In this document: positions 43,674-50,445 of the stretch, one piece after another | Layout: the number at the start of each line of letters is the position of its first letter | Position numbering within the stretch: position 1 is the first letter of the stretch | DNA from: an uncultured Actinomycetes bacterium | GTDB lineage: Bacteria; Actinomycetota; Acidimicrobiia; Acidimicrobiales; RAAP-2 | Assembly: GCA_903860745.1 (NCBI GenBank) | Contig: CAIORQ010000001.1 | Location: 1 to 64,000 of the forward strand | Direction: 5' to 3' | DNA length: 64,000 nucleotides | Position numbers and translations under genes: made by a program | The notes under the pieces: model-generated | What the model saw: the letters and a program-made list of their open reading frames with translations, nothing else | Databases searched by the model: none | Told to the model about the DNA's origin: nothing

Positions 43674-45128
43674 GTGACGCACGTCGTCGCACTGGTCGGG
43701 CGTTGCCTGCGCGAGAGCGGGCTCATGTTCTGGGAGACCCTCTGGGCCCTGACTCTGGGCTTCGCACTCTCGGGAGCGGTCCAGGCCTTCGTCTCCAAGG
43801 ACGAGATGCGCTCGCAGTTCGGCGATCACCGACCTCGCGCGGTGCTGCGGGCCGCCGGCTACGGCGTGGTGTCGTCGAGTTGCTCCTACGCGGCCTCCGC
43901 CATGTCGAAGTCGCTCTTCGCGCGCGGGGCCGACTTCACCACCGCCATGGTCTTCATGATCTCGTCGACCAACCTGGTGGTCGAATTGGGTCTGGTGATG
44001 CTCGTCCTGCTGGGCTGGCAGTTCATGCTCGCGGAATTCGTCGGAGGACCGGTGATGATCGCCCTCCTCGCCCTCGCGGGTTCGGCCGTGTTCAGCGCTC
44101 CGCTGGTCGCTCGGGCCCGCCAGCGCGTCCTCGCCCTGTCCACCCACCGTGACCGTGGGGACGACGACGCCCCCGAGCGTTCGCCTCGGAGTATCGAGGG
44201 GTGGTCCAACGCCGCCACCTACGCGGTGGCGGACGCGACCATGCTGCGGCGAGAGCTGGCCATCGGCTACCTGGTCGCGGGAGCCTTGTCGATACTGGTG
44301 CCGAGTTCGTGGTGGGGTGCGGTCTTCCTGCGCGGTCACGGTCCGTGGACCAGCGTCGAGAACGCGCTCGTCGGCCCCCTCATCGCGGTGCTCAGTTGGG
44401 TGTGCTCGGTGGGCAACGTCCCCCTGGCCGCCGCTCTGTGGCACGGGGGCATCTCCTTCGGCGGGGTGGTCGCCTTCGTCTTCGCCGACCTCATCGCGAT
44501 GCCGCTGATCCTCATCTATCGCAAGTTCTACGGCGCGGCCCTCACCGTGCGGCTGGTCGCCACGTTCTACCTCGTGATGGTGGTAGCGGGACTGGCCACC
44601 GAGCTGCTCTTTCGCGCCACCGGTCTCGCCCCCACCCGACGGACCCTCCACCTCAGCACCGCCCAGATCACCTGGAACTACACCACCGTGCTCAACGTCG
44701 CCGCCGCGCTCGTCGGCGTGGGGGTCTGGTCGCTCTCGCGGCGCACGAGCCGACGCGGATCGCGGCGGGGCTACGCCATCGATCCCGTCTGCCACATGCA
44801 GGTGCGCATCGCCGACGCCCCGGCGAGCGCACGCGTCGACGGTCGCGACTACTTCTTCTGCGCCGACCGTTGTCGCGAACGCTTCCTCGAGGGGGCCGCG
44901 ACCGACCCCGTTTCCGGGACGCCTTCACCCACCCCGATCTCGCTGGGCCGTCGCTCCGGCGGGCCCGGTGGACCCCGACCAGGTGTCGAGTCCGTCGACC
45001 CGATATGCGGCATGACGGTCACCACCGAGGGCGCTGCGGCCCATCGACGCTCCCACGACCAGGACGTCTACTTCTGCAGCATCGACTGCGCCGCAGCCTT
45101 CGACGCACGCCAGGCGTCGCCCGACTGA
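43674..45128 (+). CDS. Predicted permease with two C-terminal YHS domains
   Basis: 484 residues. The N-terminal two-thirds (about 1-360) has eight to ten membrane segments of the UPF0718/ArsP-like permease family, with the characteristic YGVVSSSCSYAASAMSKSLF and CSVGNVPLAAALWHGGISFGG. Two short Cys-rich YHS domains follow: YAIDPVCHMQVR with YFFCADRC (about 365-405), and SVDPICGMTV with VYFCSIDC (about 443-480). YHS domains bind heavy metals, typically Cu or Hg, and occur on copper ATPases. Start is a GTG six bases after the CsoR stop. A copper or other soft-metal efflux role is inferred. Confidence 0.85.
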   Translation: MTHVVALVGRCLRESGLMFWETLWALTLGFALSGAVQAFVSKDEMRSQFGDHRPRAVLRAAGYGVVSSSCSYAASAMSKSLFARGADFTTAMVFMISSTNLVVELGLVMLVLLGWQFMLAEFVGGPVMIALLALAGSAVFSAPLVARARQRVLALSTHRDRGDDDAPERSPRSIEGWSNAATYAVADATMLRRELAIGYLVAGALSILVPSSWWGAVFLRGHGPWTSVENALVGPLIAVLSWVCSVGNVPLAAALWHGGISFGGVVAFVFADLIAMPLILIYRKFYGAALTVRLVATFYLVMVVAGLATELLFRATGLAPTRRTLHLSTAQITWNYTTVLNVAAALVGVGVWSLSRRTSRRGSRRGYAIDPVCHMQVRIADAPASARVDGRDYFFCADRCRERFLEGAATDPVSGTPSPTPISLGRRSGGPGGPRPGVESVDPICGMTVTTEGAAAHRRSHDQDVYFCSIDCAAAFDARQASPD

Positions 45129-45202
45129 GGCACCGGAACGGGCGAGACACGTCACCAAGAGTTCGCTGTCTTATTGAAAGTTCTTCCTACTAAGGTGGCC
45201 CT

Positions 45203-46396
45203 ATGACGACCTTCGCCGAGGCTCCCACCCGTCGCCAGCGAGTTCGAGCGGCCTTCTCTCCGCGCGAATGGCGCCACCTCTACTCCATGTTCGGCTTCAT
45301 CGTCTTGCTCCACGTCCTGGGCTGGGGCCTCTTGGTCTACGCGTCCTCGCAGCACTTCGGACTGGGGTCGCACAAGATGCTCGGCGTGGGCACCGGGGTC
45401 CTCGCCTACACCCTGGGCATGCGCCACGCCTTCGACGCGGACCACATCGCCGCCATCGACAACACGACGCGTAAGTTCATGGCCGAGGGCAAGCGGCCCA
45501 TGTCGACGGGCTTCTTCTTCTCACTGGGTCACTCCACCATCGTCTTCGTGCTCACCCTGATCCTCGGACTCGGCGTGCACGAGCTCGGCGGGCAGGTCCG
45601 CAACGCGAACTCCCCCCTGCACCACTTCGGCGGCCTCGTCGGGACCCTCGTCTCGGGAACCTTCCTCTACCTGATCGCCATCCTCAACCTGATCATCCTG
45701 GTGGGCATCGTGCGACTGTTCGTCGAGATGCGCCAGGGCCGCTTCAACGACGCCGAGCTGGAGAAGCACCTCGACGCCCGCGGCTTCATGATGCGCTTCT
45801 TCGGGCGCTTCGCGCGCAGCGTGGACGCCCCCTGGAAGATGTACCCCATCGGCGTCCTGTTCGGGCTCGGCTTCGACACCGCCACCGAGGTCGCCTTCCT
45901 CGTGCTGGCGGGCACCAGCGTGGCCGCCGGACTCCCGCTGTGGGCTCTCCTCAGCCTGCCGCTCCTCTTCGCCGCCGGCATGAGCCTGCTGGACACGATC
46001 GACGGCTCGTTCATGAACTTCGCCTACGGCTGGGCCTTCTCCAAGCCGGTGCGCAAGGTCTATTACAACATCGCCATCACCGGCCTGAGCGTCTTCGTCG
46101 CCCTCTACATCGGCACCCTGGAACTGATGCAGGTGCTCGCGGGACAGCTGAAGCTGACCGGCGGACTGTGGGACTACGCGGCCAACTTCAACATCAACGC
46201 CGCTGGCTTCACCATCGTGGGCATCTTCGTGGGCGTGTGGGCCTTCGCGCTGCTGTACTGGCGCTTCGGGCGCGTGGAGCAGCGGTGGGAACACGCCGCG
46301 CTCCGGGCCCAGGAGGCGCGCGGTGAGCGACCCGACCTCCACTCGGCGGGCATCACCCTGGGCGAGGTCCACCGGCCCTTCACCATCGACGAATAG
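45203..46396 (+). CDS. Nickel/cobalt transporter (NiCoT, HoxN/NixA family)
   Basis: Secondary metal importer, 397 residues, with about eight membrane segments. The family signature RHAFDADHIAAIDNTTR (about 73-89) and LGHSTIVF are intact; LFGLGFDTATE and DTIDGSFMNFAYGWAF are further NiCoT blocks. Substrate preference between Ni and Co cannot be called. No hydrogenase, urease or cobalamin gene is in the window. It follows the permease-YHS gene by 74 bases, in the same direction, but that gap could hold its own promoter (TTGAAA at 45174). Confidence 0.92.
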   Translation: MTTFAEAPTRRQRVRAAFSPREWRHLYSMFGFIVLLHVLGWGLLVYASSQHFGLGSHKMLGVGTGVLAYTLGMRHAFDADHIAAIDNTTRKFMAEGKRPMSTGFFFSLGHSTIVFVLTLILGLGVHELGGQVRNANSPLHHFGGLVGTLVSGTFLYLIAILNLIILVGIVRLFVEMRQGRFNDAELEKHLDARGFMMRFFGRFARSVDAPWKMYPIGVLFGLGFDTATEVAFLVLAGTSVAAGLPLWALLSLPLLFAAGMSLLDTIDGSFMNFAYGWAFSKPVRKVYYNIAITGLSVFVALYIGTLELMQVLAGQLKLTGGLWDYAANFNINAAGFTIVGIFVGVWAFALLYWRFGRVEQRWEHAALRAQEARGERPDLHSAGITLGEVHRPFTIDE

Positions 46397-46431
46397 GCGC
46401 CGCCCTCAGGGTCGACTGCCTCGAGCGGACC

Positions 46432-46437
46432 TAGAAT
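46432..46437 (+). promoter_or_regulatory. Candidate -10 box
   Basis: TAGAAT about 45 bases before the GTG start at 46481, downstream of the transporter gene; transcription from here would include the GGGAGGG ribosome site. No good -35 is visible. Confidence 0.35.
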
Positions 46438-46480
46438 GTCGCGAGAGTTGCGACGGGGTCGCACACCGGGAGGGCACGTG

Positions 46481-48121
46481 GTGAGTCGCGACAATCGAGG
46501 AATCGGGCGGCTCTCCTTCACCCTGATCTCCGTCTACTCCCTCCTCATCATCGCCGCCGTCGTCACCTTGAGGGTCGGGGTCGGCACGTCCCCTCACAGC
46601 CACACCACCACGACCACGATCCCGCCCTATTCCCTGGGTCCCGACGGAGTGCGGTCCGCCGCCGTCATCGAGGAGAACGAGCTCCCCGGGACGACGGCGT
46701 GGAAGATCGCACCGGGCACCTCGCCCACCGCCATCCAGGGCTTCGCCACCGCCACCCAGGCCCAGGTGGGCCAGAGCGTCGACATCTACGTCACGACCAA
46801 GGCTCCGACCTTCGTCGTCGAGGCCTTCCGCATGGGTTGGTATCAGGGCAAGGGCGCTCGTCTCATCTGGCGGTCGCCGATCGGCATCGGCGTCGACCAG
46901 CCCCCCTGCACCGTGGACACCTCGGTCAACATGGTCAGCTGCTGGAAGTGGAAGATCTCGGCCATCATGCCGATCACGCTGAAGTTCCCGCCCGGTGACT
47001 ATCTCCTCAAACTGGTCACCAACACCAACGAATCCAGCTATATCCCCCTGACCATCTGGGACCCCCACAGCACGGCGACCTACGTCGTGATGAACCGACC
47101 CCTCGTCGAGCAGGGTTGGAACACCTACGGCGGCTTCTCGTTCTACGCGGGCGTCGGACCGTGCATCATCGACAGCTCCTCCTACCCAGTGTGCAACCGG
47201 GCCCGGGTCGTCTCCTTCGACCGTCCCTACGACACCGGCAACGGCGCCTCGGATTTCCTGACCAACGAATATCCCCTGGTGGCGCTGATGGAGAAGGAGG
47301 GCCTCGACGTCACCTACATCACGGACATCACCCTGTCGACCTACCCCGACGTGCTCGCCCACCACAAGGTGCTGGTCTCGCTCGACCACGACGAGTCGTG
47401 GACCTACGAGGAGCGCCTGGCCCTGCAGACCGCCCAGGCCCACGGTCTCAACGCCATCTTCTTCGGTGCGGCGGCGATGGTGCGCCACGTGCGCCTGGAG
47501 CCGTCGATCCTGGGTCTCAACCGTCAAGAGATCGACTACCGCAACTCGGCGGAGGACCCCCTCAACGGCAAGGCCCCCGGCGTGCAGGTCACCGGGAACA
47601 CCTGGGAGGTCCCGCCGGCCAGCTGGTCGCCGATCTCGCAGATCGGTGACGAGTACAGCGGTTACCTCAACCCCAACATCTTCGTGCCCATGGTGGTGAC
47701 CGACGCCAGCTCGTGGATCTACCAGGGGACCGGGCTCACCAACGGGAGCGCATTGCCCGACGTCATCGCGTCGGACTACGACCACGTGATCCCCTCGGGA
47801 GAGCCCGCGAACCTCGAAGTCCTGGCCCACTCGCCAGTCCCCGTGAGCGAGGGGACCGCCAGTGGCGAGACCTGGGACGGAGCGAGCTACTCCGACATGG
47901 TCTATTTCACCAATCCCGTCTCCCACGCCGGCACCTTCGACAGCGGCAACAACGTCTGGGTCGGCGACCTCAACAGTTGCTCCCCGGGCTACGCGCACTG
48001 TTCGATCCCCTACATCGTGGCCATCACCAACAACATCTTGCGAGTTTTCGGTCAGGGTCCCGCCGGGTTGAGCGAGCCCTCGGTGTCGAACCTCGCCACC
48101 GTCAGCCCCGCGGGATCGTGA
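46481..48121 (+). CDS. Anchored extracellular protein related to N,N-dimethylformamidase large subunit
   Basis: About 546 residues. An N-terminal membrane segment (FTLISVYSLLIIAAVVTLRVGVG) and a short Thr/Pro stretch precede a domain (about 50-190) with VVEAFRMGWYQGKGARLIWRS and PPGDYLLKLV, then a large domain with MNRPLVEQGWNTYGGFSFYAGVG, VSFDRPY, FLTNEYPLVALMEKEG and LVSLDHDESWTYEERLAL. These are the blocks of the dimethylformamidase large-subunit C-terminal family, common in actinobacterial surface proteins of unknown function. GTG 46478 or 46481 is chosen because GGGAGGG precedes it. The amidase activity is not implied. Confidence 0.7.
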   Translation: MSRDNRGIGRLSFTLISVYSLLIIAAVVTLRVGVGTSPHSHTTTTTIPPYSLGPDGVRSAAVIEENELPGTTAWKIAPGTSPTAIQGFATATQAQVGQSVDIYVTTKAPTFVVEAFRMGWYQGKGARLIWRSPIGIGVDQPPCTVDTSVNMVSCWKWKISAIMPITLKFPPGDYLLKLVTNTNESSYIPLTIWDPHSTATYVVMNRPLVEQGWNTYGGFSFYAGVGPCIIDSSSYPVCNRARVVSFDRPYDTGNGASDFLTNEYPLVALMEKEGLDVTYITDITLSTYPDVLAHHKVLVSLDHDESWTYEERLALQTAQAHGLNAIFFGAAAMVRHVRLEPSILGLNRQEIDYRNSAEDPLNGKAPGVQVTGNTWEVPPASWSPISQIGDEYSGYLNPNIFVPMVVTDASSWIYQGTGLTNGSALPDVIASDYDHVIPSGEPANLEVLAHSPVPVSEGTASGETWDGASYSDMVYFTNPVSHAGTFDSGNNVWVGDLNSCSPGYAHCSIPYIVAITNNILRVFGQGPAGLSEPSVSNLATVSPAGS

Positions 48122-48177
48122 TGCGGTGGTCTCGTCCCGACCCTGAGCTACGACTTCGACGCGTGTACAGTCGGTCC

Positions 48178-48231
48178 ATGGTGAACAACGCGCCAACGCC
48201 CTCTCGAGCGCCGCTCGCCCCTCGTCGATGA
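48178..48231 (+). CDS. Putative 17-residue leader peptide coupled to the GT87 gene
   Basis: MVNNAPTPSRAPLAPRR starts seven bases after a TACAGT -10 box (48166-48171) and ends in TGA overlapping the next ATG (48228) as ATGA. The downstream gene has no ribosome site. Same layout as at 20807 and 40750. Confidence 0.35.
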   Translation: MVNNAPTPSRAPLAPRR

Positions 48232-49523
48232 CCCTGCTCGACGATCACGCCGCGCCAGCTCGCTCCGCGAGGAGACCTTCGCTCGGCGACGCGGTCCCGC
48301 TGTGGGCGGCCGTGACCCTGGCCGTCGCCGTCGTCCTCGTGGAGTCCGCCCTCTACTTCTTGCACATCCGCCACCAGACCGGCGCCTTCGGCGACCTCAT
48401 GGGGCGGGTCACGAACTTCGAGGACCTCAAGTCCAGCGGGAACATCTACACGAATTTCGCGATCGAGGGCTTCACCTACCCGCCGGGCGGCATCTTGCTG
48501 CTGTGCCCCATCGTGCTGGTCCCGGTCGCCTACGTCGGCGCCGCGTGGACCGTCGGAGCACTCGGGTGCCTCCTACTGAGCTTCTACTTCGTTGACCGCC
48601 AGGTGCTGCACCTGGGCGACTCCGCGGCTCTCCTGCTCGCCAGCGCCTTAACCATCGTCTCGCCCATCCTGTGGTCCTCGGTCTACGACGTGCTCTTCTG
48701 GGGCCAGGTGGGGGCGGCCCTCACCCTCCTCGTCGTGGCGGACCTGCTGGTGGTTCGCGGCTCGATGCAGGGTGTGCTGGTCGGTCTGGCCACGACGCTC
48801 AAGATCTATCCCGGCGTCTTCATCGTCGTCTGGCTCGTTCGTCGCCAGTACCGCCAGGCCGTCGTCGCCATCACCACCGTCGCCGTCACCACGGCGGTGG
48901 CCTTCGTCTTCTGGTACGACAGCAGCGTCTCGTTCTTCCACAACGAGCTCGTTGGCAACCAGGAGCTCGCCCACTTCTCGACCTACACCACGGCCCAGTC
49001 GAGTTCGGGCGTCGACGACATCTTCTTTCGACCGCCCTACTTCCTCGGGCACCTGTCGGCCACCAACGCGATGGTGGTCGCCGTGCTCGTCGGCCTCGTG
49101 GGACTGGTGGCGGCCTTCGGCGCGTGGCGGCGCGGTCACGAACTGACAGCGATGACACTGACCTTGGTGGTCTCGACGATCAGTTCACCCATCGCCTGGA
49201 ATCACTACTTCGTCTTCCTTCCCCTCCTGCTCTTCGTGCCCAAGGAGTTGGGGTGGCGAAGCTGGACCACCTACGCGGCCTACTTCGCCTTGGCCGTCAA
49301 CGTCGTGCCGTGGCACCGATGGCAGCTCGCCGGCGCCATCCAGATCCTGATGCCGGCGGGGCAGCGCCATCTCTCCTGGGTCGCCCAAAACGCCACCCTG
49401 GTCTCGATGCTGCTACTCATCGCGGCGGCCACGGCCGAGTTCTGGCCGAGGCGCTCGGTCACCTCTCCACGGCGACGTCGGGCGGCGGAGCACGGTGAGG
49501 GCGAGCCCGCGCTGACGCGCTAG
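48228..49523 (+). CDS. GT87/DUF2029 membrane glycosyltransferase (PimE-like mannosyltransferase)
   Basis: 431 residues with about ten membrane segments. The GT-C hallmarks are an early extracytoplasmic loop after the first segment (NFEDLKSSGNIYTNFAIEGFTYPPG) and TTLKIYPGVFIVVWLVRRQ; a late ISSPIAWNHYFVFLPLLL is typical of the family. Members use polyprenyl-phosphate-mannose to build envelope glycolipids or glycans in actinobacteria. Substrate cannot be told here. Convergent with the pseudo-sortase gene. Confidence 0.85.
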   Translation: MTLLDDHAAPARSARRPSLGDAVPLWAAVTLAVAVVLVESALYFLHIRHQTGAFGDLMGRVTNFEDLKSSGNIYTNFAIEGFTYPPGGILLLCPIVLVPVAYVGAAWTVGALGCLLLSFYFVDRQVLHLGDSAALLLASALTIVSPILWSSVYDVLFWGQVGAALTLLVVADLLVVRGSMQGVLVGLATTLKIYPGVFIVVWLVRRQYRQAVVAITTVAVTTAVAFVFWYDSSVSFFHNELVGNQELAHFSTYTTAQSSSGVDDIFFRPPYFLGHLSATNAMVVAVLVGLVGLVAAFGAWRRGHELTAMTLTLVVSTISSPIAWNHYFVFLPLLLFVPKELGWRSWTTYAAYFALAVNVVPWHRWQLAGAIQILMPAGQRHLSWVAQNATLVSMLLLIAAATAEFWPRRSVTSPRRRRAAEHGEGEPALTR

Positions 49524-49539
49524 GCCCCACTCGCGCACG

Positions 49540-50445
49540 TCAATAAACGTTGGGCAGGAGTCGCAGGACTTCGCTCGACAGCCCCCACAGGACGCCCAGC
49601 ACCACCGGAGTGCACACGATCCACGCGCGCCACCAGGCCCAGCGCGACCACAGCCACACGACGCCGACCGCCGCCGCCAGGACGGCCTCGAGCCAGAGGA
49701 TCACGTAGGGCCAGGCATTGGTATCACCGTGACCCTGGACCTCCGCGGTCGTGACGACCAGGGGACGCCCCGCGGGTGCGGCGACCGTCGAACCCACCAG
49801 CGCCGCGTCCACGTAGTAGAGCCGCGTCGGGTCGAGGGCCCCGAACCAACCCGAACCGGTGGAACTGACCAGCGTCAACATCGAACCGCTGACCGGCAGG
49901 TCACGCAACCGGCTCCCCGCCCCACGATGGTCCGTCACCACGTAGCGGAAGTCCCCCTGCGCCGTGGTGACCTTGATGACGTCGCCCGCCTTCAATCGGG
50001 TCAGGGTGGAGAATGGTGCCCCCGCCGTGACGCTGCGCCCGAAGAGCAAGGAGTCCCCGCGCTGACCGGGCAACGGGGAGTCCCGGAGGTGGCCCGGGCC
50101 GAGCAGTGTGGTCCCCGACGACGTGCCCTCGACGACCACGAGGTTCTCGAAGCCGGCCGCGCGCGACGAGAGGATGGCCACGGGCGTCCCCGCGGCCATC
50201 ACGCCACCCGACGGTTTGGCGAGCGGACTCGACGGGTCGATCAGACCACGGAACTCGGCGTAGAGCTGCTGCTGGGAACGCTGCTCCTGGAAGCCGCTGA
50301 GCACAAAGGCGAAGAGCCCGAGGAACACCGACACCACGCAGAAGATCACTCCGGCGCCGACGCACAGGGCGCGCCACGACCGGACCGACGCCTCGCTCGA
50401 CCCGGTCACGGTCTCGCCGGGCTCAGTGATCACGACGCTGCTCAC
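49540..50445 (-). CDS. Class E-type sortase homologue lacking catalytic His and Cys (pseudo-sortase)
   Basis: 301 residues: one N-terminal membrane segment (about 27-50), a sortase domain (about 85-215) and two C-terminal membrane segments (about 243-295). The fold signature is clear: LVVVEGTSSGTTLLGPGHLRDSPLPGQRG, YGAPF-like TAGAPFSTLTRLKAGDVIKVTT, FRYVVTDHR, then MLTLVSSTGSGWFGALDPTRLYYVDA. Active sortases have GHR where this has GRS (R137-S138) and a TLxTC Cys where this has S195; only the Arg (R208) remains. It therefore should not transpeptidate. The start overlaps the upstream surface-protein stop by four bases, making it the last gene of the pst operon. Confidence 0.82.
   Translation of the reverse strand: MSSVVITEPGETVTGSSEASVRSWRALCVGAGVIFCVVSVFLGLFAFVLSGFQEQRSQQQLYAEFRGLIDPSSPLAKPSGGVMAAGTPVAILSSRAAGFENLVVVEGTSSGTTLLGPGHLRDSPLPGQRGDSLLFGRSVTAGAPFSTLTRLKAGDVIKVTTAQGDFRYVVTDHRGAGSRLRDLPVSGSMLTLVSSTGSGWFGALDPTRLYYVDAALVGSTVAAPAGRPLVVTTAEVQGHGDTNAWPYVILWLEAVLAAAVGVVWLWSRWAWWRAWIVCTPVVLGVLWGLSSEVLRLLPNVY

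Noticed and set aside
45129-45202. Metal or cobalamin riboswitch before the nickel/cobalt transporter
   Set aside because: The gap is only 74 bases and shows no B12-box or NiCo-type conserved stems.
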